Assembly: GCF_041260665.1 (NCBI RefSeq)
Contig: NZ_JBGCCT010000007.1
Location: 186,001 to 250,000, forward strand
DNA length: 64,000 bases
Source of the DNA: Catenulispora sp. GP43
Lineage (GTDB): Bacteria > Actinomycetota > Actinomycetes > Streptomycetales > Catenulisporaceae
Reading direction: 5' to 3'
In this document: in pieces, positions 36,273-45,111 of the stretch
Position numbering within the stretch: position 1 is the stretch's first letter
How the letters are laid out: every line of letters starts with the position of its first letter
Notes under the pieces: model-generated
Seen by the model: only the letters and a program-made list of their open reading frames with translations
What the model was told of the DNA's origin: nothing
Database searches by the model: none
Made by a program: the position numbers and the translations under genes

Positions 36273-37901
36273 TCAGTGCCCGCCGGTCCCGGTGCTCCAC
36301 AGCGCGGTACCGGCGGCACTGAAGATGACGGTGTTGCCGTCGTTCTGCACCGTGAGATAGGCGCCGTTGTTCCCGGCGGTGTTGCTGGCCCACAGCGGCT
36401 TGCCGCTGCCGTCGTAGATCACGAAGTTGCCGTCGCCTTGCATGATGGCGTTGGCGGCGGCCTTGCCGACCGTGTTCGACGCCCACAGCGGCGTGCTGCC
36501 CTGATAGAGGACCAGATTGCCGTCGCCTTGCAGGATCAGCTTGAACCGGCCGTCGCAGGACACTGTCGATTGGTTCACGGTGAGCTGCTGGTTCGCCGCC
36601 ATCTGCCCGCAGCCGGTTCCACCGCCACCGCCGCCGCTGAGCACCGGTGCGGTGGGACGCGTCGCGGTGAGCGCGATCTGGCCCTTGAGCATCCTGCCGC
36701 CGTCGTTGGTGAGACGCAGATAGTAGTCCGCGCTGCACGCCGTACCGTCCTCGTCCAGGGAGAGCAGTCCGGAGTTGGTCGGGACCGTGGCCTGGGTCGG
36801 GGCGGCGTTGAGGATCTGGTTGCCCTCGCCGTACTCGTCGAACATGGAGATGTAGATCCCCTGGGCGCCGACGCGCACCATGTTGTAGAACTGCGTCCAC
36901 ATGAAGTCGCCGTGCGCGCGCTGGCGGGCCGACAGGTCGCCGGGCAGGACGCAGGGCTGGTAGTCGATGTTGTTGGAGTTGCAGTAGGACTGGTCGCCGA
37001 CGTTGACGTTGGTGTAGAAGCTGTTCGAGTCCGCGGCAGAACCGATGCGGCCGACCATCCACGGCGAGATCATGTTGAAGGCGGAGTAGACGCCGAGGTA
37101 CCCGGAACGCGAGTCGTTGACGCCGGTGCGCCAGTAGGTGGGGACGCCTCCCATGACGTAGCAGCCCTGGCTCTGGAACCACTGCACGACCGACAGGCAG
37201 TCGGCGGCCGACCAGGGGTGGTTCGCGTCGTTGAAGCCGAAGCCCCAGATGCCGACCACCGGCTTGCCGTTCTGGTGCGCGTACGCCGGCGACGACGCGT
37301 ACTGCGACATCACGTTCGTCCAGTCGGCCGGCATCTCGGTCTTCATGTTCGTCCAGCCGGAGGCGTCGTACATGATGTAGAACTTCCGGCCGTACTGCTG
37401 CGCGGCGGTGTTGACCTTCGTGGTCACGGCGTTGCGGGTCGGGCCCTCGCTGCCGTTCGGGTCGAAGCGCTGGAGCGCGGCGGTGTCGCAGCCGTTCTGC
37501 CGCATCAGCGAGAAGTGCGCGTTGACGGTGGACTGGTCGTAGGACGAGAACAGCGTCGGCGCGGAACCGTTGCCCAGATTGGCGAATCCGGTCTTGTATC
37601 CGGCGCTGTAGATGCTCATGTCGGGCCAGGCCTTGAGGTTCTCGTTGCTCGGCGAGGGCGCCTGCGCCTCGTTCTGGCTCCAGTGCCACCACGCGTTGAT
37701 CGGCGCCCCGTCCCCGATACAGGCGAACCAGCCCTGGTAGCCGACGGTGATCTTGCCGACCACGTCCCCGGCCGCCGAGGCGGCCGGATCCGCCCGGGTC
37801 GGCGACGTGGCGAACGCCGAGGACAGTTCGGAGCCGGCCGCGGCGGCCAGCGCCGTGCCGGCCAGGGCTGAGGACAGCAGGGTGCGTCGGGAGAGCGTCA
37901 T
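36273..37901 (-). CDS. Secreted GH71/99-like protein with bulb-type lectin domain
   Basis: 542 residues. The N-terminus M-T-L-S-R-R-T-L-L-S-S-A-L-A-G-T-A-L-A is a twin-arginine-like signal. Residues about 50-400 (V-G-Y-Q-G-W-F-A-C, Y-I-M-Y-D-A-S-G-W, G-I-W-G-F-G-F, M-F-D-E-Y-G-E-G-N) match the GH71/GH99-like TIM-barrel family seen in secreted actinomycete proteins. After a Gly-rich linker, a B-lectin domain carries three Q-G-D-G-N-L/F-V-L/I-Y-type repeats that would bind mannose-type sugars. ATG 37901 is preferred over further upstream in-frame starts because the signal begins there. Substrate not shown; alpha-mannan or alpha-glucan is plausible. Confidence 0.83.
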   Translation of the reverse strand: MTLSRRTLLSSALAGTALAAAAGSELSSAFATSPTRADPAASAAGDVVGKITVGYQGWFACIGDGAPINAWWHWSQNEAQAPSPSNENLKAWPDMSIYSAGYKTGFANLGNGSAPTLFSSYDQSTVNAHFSLMRQNGCDTAALQRFDPNGSEGPTRNAVTTKVNTAAQQYGRKFYIMYDASGWTNMKTEMPADWTNVMSQYASSPAYAHQNGKPVVGIWGFGFNDANHPWSAADCLSVVQWFQSQGCYVMGGVPTYWRTGVNDSRSGYLGVYSAFNMISPWMVGRIGSAADSNSFYTNVNVGDQSYCNSNNIDYQPCVLPGDLSARQRAHGDFMWTQFYNMVRVGAQGIYISMFDEYGEGNQILNAAPTQATVPTNSGLLSLDEDGTACSADYYLRLTNDGGRMLKGQIALTATRPTAPVLSGGGGGGTGCGQMAANQQLTVNQSTVSCDGRFKLILQGDGNLVLYQGSTPLWASNTVGKAAANAIMQGDGNFVIYDGSGKPLWASNTAGNNGAYLTVQNDGNTVIFSAAGTALWSTGTGGH

Positions 37902-38178
37902 CTTGGCCTCACTCGAATCAGGGGGTTGAGTGTGGGGTACCCGGAGGCCAAAATACAGCGGGATTGTGCGGGAATCGGTCAAGGATTCATAAAGACAGGG
38001 CCCGGATATGCTATTCCCGGTCCAGGGCTCCGTCTCATTAAGTTCCGGAAGTCGGGTTCTGTCAACAAAGACGTTTGACGCGCTTCGAATCCGACCGACG
38101 CGAGAGATACCCCGGCGAAAGCGAAACGGGAAGCGGTACAGCCGGACCACTGCCGCGCCGATCGTCATAAGCGCCATC

Positions 38179-39675
38179 CTATTCCGCGGGACCGAACCAG
38201 AGCCCGAGCGCGTCCTCCAACGACACCTCCGATTCCGCGGTCCAAGCGGTGAATCCGTCCGGGCGGACCAGCACGGCGCGCGACGGCGCGTCGGCGCACG
38301 TTCCGACCGTCACCTCGACACGGTCGCCCCACTGGGACGCGGTCTTGATCCACTGCGCAGCGTCCTGCGATTCCTCCGACTCCAGGACGAGCAGCTGTCC
38401 GCGGCCGGAGCGTTGCAGCTCGGCCAGCCGTGCCGTGTCGCTGCCTCCGGTGCCCAGCACGAGGTCCGGGCAGAACCGGCCGATCGCGTCGACCTCGGAC
38501 CCGAGCTCGTACCGCACGTCGTCGCCGCCCATCAGATCGGTCAGCCAGCGGTTGGCGTCGTCGTGCTCGAGCAGCCGGGTGAAGATGCCGCGCAGCGCGT
38601 CGGTGTGCGGGCCGGGGCGCATGAGCGCGACCTGGGCGCGGGTGTTGTCCAGCACCTGCGCGGCGACCGGGTGGCGCTCGGCGGTGTAGGTGTCGAGCAG
38701 GCTCAGCGGGGCGCGGCCGCCCGCCACCAGGGCCAGCTTCCAGCCCAGGTTCACCGCGTCGCCCAGGCCCAGGTTCAGGCCCTGGCCGCCGAAGGGGGAG
38801 TGCACGTGCGCGGCGTCGCCGGCCAGCAGGACGCGGCCGTCGCGGTAGGTGTCGGCCTGGCGGGCGTTGTCGGTGAAGCGGGTCACGGTGCTGATCGAGC
38901 GGATGCCGACCTCGGTGCCGCTGATGTGGCGCAGCGCGCTTTGCAGCTCCTCGAGGGTGACCGGGGCGTCGCGGTCGGCGGGCGGGCCGTCGAAGCCGAT
39001 GACGAGGATCCGGCCCGGCGTCGGGCCGTTCACCACCATGCCGTTCGGGCGGCGGTTCCAGCCCAGCGGCAGGAAGTCGGGGTCGTCGAGGTCGACGACG
39101 GCCTGGTAGCCGGTGATGACGCCGTCGGTGCCGGGGAAGGCGAACGCGCCGCCCTTGCGCACCGCCGAGCGGCCGCCGTCGGCGCCGATCAGCCAGTCGG
39201 CGCGCAGTTCGTAGGATTCGCCGTCGGGATCGGCCGCGTCGCAGACGGTCAGGGTGACGCCGTCAGGGTCCTGACTCCAGTGGCGCACCGCCTGTCCGCG
39301 CCGCACCTCGACGCCCGACTCCAGCGCGCGCTCGTTCAGCACCGCCTCCAACGCCTGCTGTCGCACCGGCAGCATCCGCTCATCGCCATAGGCGCTGTGG
39401 TTCAGGACGAACAGCCCGGAGAAGTGGCCGCGTATGCCGTGCTGCTGCATCAGCGACACCATGTTGCGCATCCAGTCGCCGCCCTCCTTGCGCACGCGCT
39501 CGGCCAGCCCGCGCCGGTCCAGCGCCGCCACGCCCCGCGCCTGGATCCCGCCGGCCTTGATGGTGGGGTCGATGTCCTCCCGGCGCTCCAGCACCACGGT
39601 CTCGATCCCGTACAGCCGCAGCTCGCACGCGGCCATCAGGCCCACCGGCCCGCCCCCGACGATGACGATTCGCAT
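38179..39675 (-). CDS. FAD-dependent monooxygenase, PHBH class
   Basis: 498 residues. Rossmann motif V-I-V-G-G-G-P-V-G-L-M-A-A (residues about 3-15), conserved I-G-A-D-G-G-R-S-A-V-R and G-R-V-L-L-A-G-D-A-A-H-V-H-S-P-F-G-G-Q-G-L-N motifs, and the thioredoxin-like C-terminal part of aromatic or tetracycline/rifampicin-type hydroxylases. It is cytosolic and uses NAD(P)H and O2. Divergent from a TetR gene with tandem operator boxes between them, so an aromatic drug-like inducer is likely. Rifampicin or tetracycline inactivation is possible but not shown. Confidence 0.9.
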   Translation of the reverse strand: MRIVIVGGGPVGLMAACELRLYGIETVVLERREDIDPTIKAGGIQARGVAALDRRGLAERVRKEGGDWMRNMVSLMQQHGIRGHFSGLFVLNHSAYGDERMLPVRQQALEAVLNERALESGVEVRRGQAVRHWSQDPDGVTLTVCDAADPDGESYELRADWLIGADGGRSAVRKGGAFAFPGTDGVITGYQAVVDLDDPDFLPLGWNRRPNGMVVNGPTPGRILVIGFDGPPADRDAPVTLEELQSALRHISGTEVGIRSISTVTRFTDNARQADTYRDGRVLLAGDAAHVHSPFGGQGLNLGLGDAVNLGWKLALVAGGRAPLSLLDTYTAERHPVAAQVLDNTRAQVALMRPGPHTDALRGIFTRLLEHDDANRWLTDLMGGDDVRYELGSEVDAIGRFCPDLVLGTGGSDTARLAELQRSGRGQLLVLESEESQDAAQWIKTASQWGDRVEVTVGTCADAPSRAVLVRPDGFTAWTAESEVSLEDALGLWFGPAE

Positions 39676-39686
39676 CCCACGCCTCC

Positions 39687-39736
39687 TTAACAGCGTTAAA
39701 TTTAACAGTGTTAAGCGTGCCCTGAACGCTGTTAAG
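39687..39736. promoter_or_regulatory. Tandem TetR operators
   Basis: Palindromic boxes TTAACAGCGTTAA (39687-39699) and TTAACAGTGTTAA (39702-39714), plus a third, partial, inverted copy GAACGCTGTTAAG (39724-39736), in the divergent gap between the monooxygenase and tetR. Confidence 0.75.
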
Positions 39737-39779
39737 CTGTCAACACCGCAGGTCGCGGCGACAAGGGAACGGAGCCCGG

Positions 39780-40412
39780 GTGAAGCTGGAACGCGAAGCG
39801 ATCATCGAGGCCGCGATCGCGCTGCTGGACGAGGTCGGCCTCGACGGGCTGTCCATGCGCCGGCTGGCCAAGGACCTCGACGTCCAGGCCCCGGCGCTCT
39901 ACTGGCACTTCAAGAACAAGCAGGAACTGCTGGACCACATGCTCGTCGCGATGGGCACCGAGGAACTTCGCGTCCCGCGCGCCGGCCAGGCCTGGGACGA
40001 CTGGCTCGTCGAACGCACGCGGATCCTGTACCAGGGCCTCAACAAGCACCGCGACGGCGCGCGCCTGGCCGCCCGGACCCGCCCCACCGAAGACCTCTAC
40101 CCGAGGCTGGAAGCCATGCTGGACGTCCTGGCCGGCGCCGGCTTCACCCCGCAGGAGGCACTGCGCGGCCTGCTGGCCATCAGCAGCTACGTCACCGGAT
40201 CAGCCCTGGAACGAGAAGGCGCGCGAGGCCGGGTCGCCGACGCCGAACTCGCCGAGCTCGCACCGGGCGGGATGCCGGACCTGTCGCAGTACCCGAATCT
40301 GACCGCGGCGGCCGAGGCAGCCCCGGATCCCGACGCCATCTTCGAATACGGCCTGCGGGCCATCGTCGCCGGCCTGCGTGCCGAGCTGGAACAGCGTCAG
40401 CGCCAGCGATAG
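39780..40412 (+). CDS. TetR regulator, tetracycline-repressor class
   Basis: 210 residues, GTG start. The N-terminus M-K-L-E-R-E-A-I-I-E-A-A-I-A-L-L-D-E-V-G-L-D-G-L-S-M-R-R-L-A-K and recognition helix Q-A-P-A-L-Y-W-H-F-K-N-K are near-canonical for TetR of the tetracycline repressor class, and the C-terminal domain is of the TetR_C type. Divergent from the monooxygenase; the TTAACA-N-GTTAA boxes in the gap are its likely sites. Expected to be released by an aromatic ligand. Confidence 0.92.
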   Translation: MKLEREAIIEAAIALLDEVGLDGLSMRRLAKDLDVQAPALYWHFKNKQELLDHMLVAMGTEELRVPRAGQAWDDWLVERTRILYQGLNKHRDGARLAARTRPTEDLYPRLEAMLDVLAGAGFTPQEALRGLLAISSYVTGSALEREGARGRVADAELAELAPGGMPDLSQYPNLTAAAEAAPDPDAIFEYGLRAIVAGLRAELEQRQRQR

Positions 40413-40419
40413 CCGCAGT

Positions 40420-41394
40420 TCAGCCGGCGAGCCGATCCCCGTCGTCAGTACGCCGATAGACCACGCGCCGCCCGACCCGCGTCCCCTCGATCAGCCCCGC
40501 ATCGCGCAGTACCGCGATGTGCCCGCCGGCCGTCCCCAGCGACACGTCGAGCAGCGTCGCGAGCTCGGTCGTGGTCGCCGGACGGGCCAGCTCCAGCAGG
40601 ATGCGCGCCCGCACCGCGCCGACCAGCCGCTCCAGCGCCCGGACCCGATCCGGCGACGGCCCGCCGCCTGCCTCCGCGGCCCCGCGCGCCGGATAGACCA
40701 GCGCGTAGGTGTCAGGCGGCACCTCGCACAGCCAGGTGCCGCGCGTGAGTGTCACGGGCACGAACAGCATCCCCTCGGACCCGACGATCCGGTCCGCCTG
40801 CGGCCGGTTGCTGAACCGGATCGCGTCCTCGCCGACCCACGAGCTGCGCCGGCTCATCGAGCCCAAAGCGTTGGACCATCCGTAGACCGCCACCAGTCCG
40901 GCCCGGTAGGTCACCTCGCGCTCCAGCAGGGCCCTGCGACGCGGCCAGTCCGGCAGGACGTGGTCGTGCCAGATCGCTCCCATCAGCTCCGCACCGCGGT
41001 CGGCCCAGTTCGCCCCGTCCAGCCAATCCAGGCCGGTGGGCGTCTCGGAATGCCGGTCGCTCTCCTGGAGCTGTGTGCGGACCTCGGCGTCGGAGAAGCG
41101 CCGCGCGGGGGCGAGTTCCTGCGCCATCGTCGTCCGCAGACCGCCGATCGGCGGCAGGGCGACGATGTCGGGCAGCCACCCGGTGGTGGTCAGCAGCCGT
41201 ACCAGCCCGGCCGTGAACCGGTCCGCGGCCACCCGCGCCCGGAACGGCCCCGCGTGCCGCTCATGCCAGGACGCGAGCCACGGGTCGCGGCACGGATTCG
41301 CCAACACCCGCATCGCCCCCAGCGTCTCGGCCATCGGCGAGAGCGCGAAACGCGACCGGGACAAGGCGCGGGGCGACAAGCGCAGGAGAGTCAT
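40420..41394 (-). CDS. ArsR-like winged-helix regulator (DUF5937 type)
   Basis: 324 residues. The N-terminal 240 residues are a helical ligand-type domain found in DUF5937 regulators; the C-terminal winged helix is L-V-G-A-V-R-A-R-I-L-L-E-L-A-R-P-A-T-T-T-E-L-A-T-L-L-D-V-S-L-G-T-A-G-G-H-I-A-V-L-R-D-A-G-L. GGAGG lies 5 nt before ATG 41394. Divergent from an MFS exporter with a 58-bp gap, so it probably controls that pump and itself. Confidence 0.85.
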   Translation of the reverse strand: MTLLRLSPRALSRSRFALSPMAETLGAMRVLANPCRDPWLASWHERHAGPFRARVAADRFTAGLVRLLTTTGWLPDIVALPPIGGLRTTMAQELAPARRFSDAEVRTQLQESDRHSETPTGLDWLDGANWADRGAELMGAIWHDHVLPDWPRRRALLEREVTYRAGLVAVYGWSNALGSMSRRSSWVGEDAIRFSNRPQADRIVGSEGMLFVPVTLTRGTWLCEVPPDTYALVYPARGAAEAGGGPSPDRVRALERLVGAVRARILLELARPATTTELATLLDVSLGTAGGHIAVLRDAGLIEGTRVGRRVVYRRTDDGDRLAG

Positions 41395-41452
41395 CTTTCG
41401 CCTCCATCCGAAGGGTTAGCATCCCACAGCCCGGGCCCGGACACTGCCGCCC

Positions 41453-42721
41453 ATGCCCGAGACCCGTGCCAAACTGCTCCTGCTCCGCCGCGACTTCCGC
41501 TGGTTCTTCACCGGCCAGACCGTCTCCCTGCTCGGCACCTCGATGGCGCCGGTGGCACTGGCCTTCGCCGTGCTCAACGCCTCCCACGACAAGACCACCG
41601 ACCTCGGCGTGGTCCTCACCGCGCGCATGATCCCGATGCTGGTGTTCCTGCTCGTCGGCGGCGCGACGGCCGACCGCTTCGCCCGGCGCACCGTGCTGGT
41701 CTGGGCGAACCTGGGCTCGGGCCTGACTCAGGGCGCGGTCGCGGTGTTGTTGCTGACCGGACACTTCTCGCTTGTGCTGGTAGCGCTGCTCGAACTGCTC
41801 AACGGCATCCTGTCCGCCTTCACCACCCCGGCGCTGCGCGGGTTCCTGCCCGAACTCGTCGAGCCGCACCAGATCCAGCAGGCCAACGCGCTGCTCGGTT
41901 CGACGCGCAACGCCACGCGGATCTTCGGGCCGAGCCTGTCCGGCGTGCTGGTCGTCGCCGTCGGCGCCGGCCCGGCCATCGCCTTCGACGCGGCGACGTA
42001 CCTGTTCGCGGCGGTCTGCCTGCGGATGCTGTCCTCGACCAGCCATCCGAAGAGGACCGAGCGGACCGGGATCGTCGCCGACATCCGCGAGGGCTGGGGC
42101 CAGTTCGTCGGGCTCCGCTGGGTCTGGACGGTGTCGGCGACGTTCTGCCTGATGAACCTGGTGCAGACCGGGACGTGGCAGATCCTGGGCCCGGAGCTGA
42201 CCAGGAAGACGAGCGGCGTGGCCGCGTGGGGCTTCGTCCTCAGTGCCCGCGGCGCCGGGCTCCTGGTCATGAGCACGCTGCTCACCCGCCTGACGATCCG
42301 GCGCTTCCTGGCCGCCGGGCAGGTCGCGAGCGCGCTGGTCGCGGTGCCGCTGCTGGTCCTGGGCGCGGGTCTGCACGCGCCGTTCCTGGTCGCCGCCGCC
42401 TTCGTCGCCGGACTGGGCTCGGCGGTCGCGAGCGTCAGCTGGGACACCTCGCTCCAGGAACACGTGCCGGCGCACGCGTTGTCCCGCGTGTGCTCGTTCG
42501 ACGACCTGCTCTCCTACGGGGCGATCCCGATCGGGCAGCTGAGCGTGGGGCCGCTGGCGGCGGCGTTCGGCGGCTTCCGGGTCGCTGAGATCGCGGGCGT
42601 CATCTATGTCGGCGCGGCCTTCTTCCCGCTGGCGTTCAAGTCGGTGCGGAGCCTGCCGCACGCGGTGAGTCCCGCGGTGGAGGAAACGCCTCAGATGGTG
42701 TCCCAGGGTGCTGATTCGTAG
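41453..42721 (+). CDS. MFS exporter (EntS/MFS_3 type)
   Basis: 422 residues. Begins L-L-R-R-D-F-R-W-F-F-T-G-Q-T-V-S-L-L-G-T-S-M-A-P-V-A-L and has G-A-T-A-D-R-F-A-R-R as loop A; 12 membrane segments fit. The MFS_3 family includes enterobactin exporter EntS and macrolide pumps. No clear ribosome binding site. Its last 31 bp overlap the aminotransferase gene tail to tail. Presumed target of the divergent ArsR-like regulator. Confidence 0.88.
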   Translation: MPETRAKLLLLRRDFRWFFTGQTVSLLGTSMAPVALAFAVLNASHDKTTDLGVVLTARMIPMLVFLLVGGATADRFARRTVLVWANLGSGLTQGAVAVLLLTGHFSLVLVALLELLNGILSAFTTPALRGFLPELVEPHQIQQANALLGSTRNATRIFGPSLSGVLVVAVGAGPAIAFDAATYLFAAVCLRMLSSTSHPKRTERTGIVADIREGWGQFVGLRWVWTVSATFCLMNLVQTGTWQILGPELTRKTSGVAAWGFVLSARGAGLLVMSTLLTRLTIRRFLAAGQVASALVAVPLLVLGAGLHAPFLVAAAFVAGLGSAVASVSWDTSLQEHVPAHALSRVCSFDDLLSYGAIPIGQLSVGPLAAAFGGFRVAEIAGVIYVGAAFFPLAFKSVRSLPHAVSPAVEETPQMVSQGADS

Positions 42722-43467
42722 AGGTCGTAGAGGGCTGCCATGAGCTCGTCGTCGACCGGCAGCTGCGTGTCGTCGATCGCCGAGACCGGCGCGATGCCTT
42801 GCGAGTTCGCGACGAACGCGGCGCGGTGGGCCGGCACGTCGTCGAGCGTGACCGGACCGGTTTTCGAGGCCAGGCCGGCGCCGGGGCCGTGGTGCTGTAC
42901 CAGTTGCTTCGTGATGCCCTCCAGCGCCGGGGCGTCCGGCCAGGTGATCGCGGAGCCGTCGAAGAAGCCGATGTTGGCGATGGAGGTCTCGCTGATGGTG
43001 CCGTCGGCGGCGGTCAGCAGCGCGTCGTCGAAGCCCGCGGCCCGGGCGGCGCGGCCGTGGTAGCTCTGGCCGAAGCTGCCGCCGACCTGCTTGATGTGGG
43101 CCAGTGGCCGCTGGTGGCGCACGCTGCGCAGCCGCTGTGGGGCGCGGGGCATGTCGACCGGCGGCCGCAGCAGCACCACGATCGCCGGGTCCGCGGCCGG
43201 GTCCAGGTGGAGGACCTGGATGCGGACGGCGCTGTCGGCGTACTCATCGGTGAGCGCGCCGCGCAGATGGCCCCGTACGGCGTCGGTGTCCAGACCGGTC
43301 CCGAACACCTCCGCCGTCGCGGCCCTGAGCCGCGCCAGATGCAGGTCGAGGCCGCGGACCCTGCGGCCCCGAACCTGCATCGCCGTGAAATGGCCGTACT
43401 GGTTGAGCAGCGCGGTCGCCAGGAGGTCCGGGTCCGGGGTCCGGCCGTCGATCTCGATGCGGGGCAT
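42691..43467 (-). CDS. Class IV aminotransferase-like PLP enzyme
   Basis: 258 residues. Fold type IV pattern: N-Q-Y-G-H-F-T-A-M-Q-V-R-G-R-R-V-R-G-L-D-L-H-L-A-R-L, catalytic Lys in H-I-K-Q-V-G, and the PLP-phosphate region D-G-T-I-S-E-T-S-I-A-N-I-G-F. Closest by pattern to 4-amino-4-deoxychorismate lyase and related enzymes of the PabC type, but the usual K-T-L-N is replaced by K-Q-V-G-G-S-F. So either a D-amino acid or branched-chain type role is also possible. Convergent with the MFS gene. Confidence 0.8.
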   Translation of the reverse strand: MPRIEIDGRTPDPDLLATALLNQYGHFTAMQVRGRRVRGLDLHLARLRAATAEVFGTGLDTDAVRGHLRGALTDEYADSAVRIQVLHLDPAADPAIVVLLRPPVDMPRAPQRLRSVRHQRPLAHIKQVGGSFGQSYHGRAARAAGFDDALLTAADGTISETSIANIGFFDGSAITWPDAPALEGITKQLVQHHGPGAGLASKTGPVTLDDVPAHRAAFVANSQGIAPVSAIDDTQLPVDDELMAALYDLYESAPWDTI

Positions 43468-43532
43468 CTGCTCAGAGTAGCCAGCGTGGCGCGGACGTTC
43501 CGCGATGTTCCGCGACCCGGTCGCCGGGTCCC

Positions 43533-43949
43533 CTACGCGGCGGCGATCGCGGCGATCAGCGCCTCGTTGGTGTAGGCCTTGCCGCCCAGGCCCCAGGCGC
43601 CGTCCGGGGCGTTCAGGATGTTGACCCAGATGTCCTCGCGCCGGTGGTCCGGGTTGGCCAGGTCGGCGACGATATCGGTGGCGGCGGCGATGAACGCGGC
43701 GCGCGCCGGCTGGTCGGCCAGGCCGATGTCCGGCAGCTTCAGCTCGACCATGACGACCGGCCGGCTGACCCCGCCGGCGTAGACGTTCTCCGGGTCCAGG
43801 ATGTGCACGGTGCCGCCGACGACGGCGCTGAAGAAGCTGTTGCCGGCCAGGCCGGAGACCTCGATCAGGGCCTCGGTCAGGCGCGGCAGGATCTCGCGCT
43901 CGCCGGCCGGCGTCAGGACGCCGCGCGGTGCGGTCACGGTGATGGGCAT
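43533..43949 (-). CDS. Tautomerase-family protein
   Basis: 138 residues with M-P-I-T-V-T-A-P-R-G: Pro2 would be the catalytic base of the 4-oxalocrotonate tautomerase superfamily after Met removal. It continues with two beta-alpha-beta units (V-V-M-V-E-L-K-L-P-D, I-W-V-N-I-L-N-A-P-D). Divergent from a tetR gene; the gap has two TetR-type operators. Substrate unknown; these enzymes isomerise unsaturated keto acids. Confidence 0.82.
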   Translation of the reverse strand: MPITVTAPRGVLTPAGEREILPRLTEALIEVSGLAGNSFFSAVVGGTVHILDPENVYAGGVSRPVVMVELKLPDIGLADQPARAAFIAAATDIVADLANPDHRREDIWVNILNAPDGAWGLGGKAYTNEALIAAIAAA

Positions 43950-43969
43950 GGTTGTTCCCCTCTCGAACT

Positions 43970-43991
43970 AGCTAGTACGTGCGTACTAGCT
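43970..43991. promoter_or_regulatory. Operator 1, 22-bp palindrome
   Basis: Arms AGCTAGTACG and CGTACTAGCT around TG, perfect. Just upstream of the tautomerase start. Confidence 0.7.
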
Positions 43992-44007
43992 CCTGATCGC
44001 CAGTCTC

Positions 44008-44029
44008 GACTAGGATGTACGTACTAGTC
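44008..44029. promoter_or_regulatory. Operator 2, imperfect palindrome
   Basis: Outer arms GACTAG / CTAGTC with a GTAC core, 22 bp, 38 bp from operator 1 and before the tetR gene. Confidence 0.6.
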
Positions 44030-44059
44030 AAGCGCGTACGAGGAACAGGAAGGCGGACC

Positions 44060-44614
44060 ATGGCCCCGGACACCCGCGACCGCATGATCGACGCGACCGT
44101 CGACGCCCTGAGCCGGCACGGCGTGGCCGGCATGTCGTTCACCGAGATCCTGCAGGCCAGCGGGGCCGCGCGCGGGGCGATCTACCACCACTTCCCGCAG
44201 GGCAAGGGCCAGCTCGTCGCCGAGGCGACGGCCCGTTTCGGCGAGCGCGTCCGCGGCACGCTCGGCGGCCTGGACGGCGCCGACCCGGGGACAGTCCTCG
44301 ACGCCTTCGTGGCGGCGGTCCGGCCCGTGGTGCAGGCGTCCATCGGCGGCTACAGCTGCGCGGTCGCGGCGGCCAGCGTCGGCTCCACCGATGACGAGGA
44401 ACTGGGCCGCACCGCCGGGGGAGCCTTCACCGCGTGGCTGCGGGAACTGTCGGCCAGGCTCGCCGAGGCGGGCCTGGCCGAGAAGAAGGCGGCGGACACC
44501 GCGGCCCTGCTGATCAGCATGCTGGAAGGCGCGCAGGTGGTCTGCCGCGCCGTCGGCGACATTGAGCCCTTCGACGCCGCGGCGCGGGCGGCGCGGGCTC
44601 TGGTGGCGTCCTGA
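44060..44614 (+). CDS. TetR-family regulator of the tautomerase
   Basis: 184 residues. HTH S-F-T-E-I-L-Q-A-S-G-A-A-R-G-A-I-Y-H-H-F-P-Q-G-K-G-Q-L-V, and C-terminal G-G-Y-S-C-A-V-A-A-A-S-V-G of the LmrA/YxaF-type. AGGAACAGGAAGG precedes ATG 44060, while an in-frame ATG at 44015 lies inside operator 2. Divergent from the tautomerase and likely controlling both. Confidence 0.9.
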   Translation: MAPDTRDRMIDATVDALSRHGVAGMSFTEILQASGAARGAIYHHFPQGKGQLVAEATARFGERVRGTLGGLDGADPGTVLDAFVAAVRPVVQASIGGYSCAVAAASVGSTDDEELGRTAGGAFTAWLRELSARLAEAGLAEKKAADTAALLISMLEGAQVVCRAVGDIEPFDAAARAARALVAS

Positions 44615-44620
44615 GGCTGC

Positions 44621-44677
44621 GCGAGACCGGTGTGCCTGCGCGAGACCGGTGTGCCTGCGCGAGACCGGTGTGCTTGC
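44621..44677 (+). repeat. Three 19-bp tandem repeats
   Basis: GCGAGACCGGTGTGCCTGC at 44621 and 44640, and a variant with TGCTTGC at 44659. The copies follow the tetR stop and have no coding role I can see. Confidence 0.85.
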
Positions 44678-44869
44678 GTGCGGCCGGTGTTAGGTCGTTG
44701 TTATGCGGCCCTGCGATGCTGGGGTCAACCCATCCGGGTGTGTCACCCCCGATTCGACCGTCCGGCATGGTCCCCCGGGCCGTGCGGTGGCCTCCCCGTC
44801 GCCGCACGGTCTACTTATCGCACGCGTTTCGCGACGCCGGACTGCGAGGCGCGCTCGATGGTCGCGAGC

Positions 44870-45040
44870 AGCCGTTGGTGCGCGGCGGCGGTCGAGCTGA
44901 CCGCCGGGCCCGGCACGCCGTACGGCTGCCTCAGTGTGAACAGCGCACAGGCCTGCGGCCCCGACGGCGAACCGGCCCGCCAGAAGGCACTCGCCGGGCG
45001 GATGGCCGGTGAGGCGGCGCTGTGCAGGCGGCGAGCGGCC
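44870..45040 (+). pseudogene. TetR C-terminal remnant
   Basis: One frame reads C-A-A-A-V-E-L-T-A-G-P-G-T-P-Y-G-C-L-S-V-N-S-A-Q-A-C-G-P-D-G-E-P, then A-L-A-G-R-M-A-G-E-A-A-L-C-R-R, resembling the C-terminal region of TetR regulators with the G-C-L-x-V motif. No HTH precedes it in frame. It lies in a gene-poor 500-bp stretch between tetR and gap; with 19-bp repeats beside it, this looks like decayed DNA. Confidence 0.45.
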
Positions 45041-45077
45041 AGAGCCGCGACCGGCTGGAGCGGGTGGCGGCTCTGGC
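45038..45077. terminator. Hairpin downstream of gap
   Basis: An 11-bp perfect stem GCCAGAGCCGC / GCGGCTCTGGC with an 18-nt loop, 35 bp past the gap stop. The following TTT is on the plus strand. Confidence 0.45.
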
Positions 45078-45111
45078 TTTGCGCGGGTTGTTGGATCTGC
45101 TCGGCCGAAGC

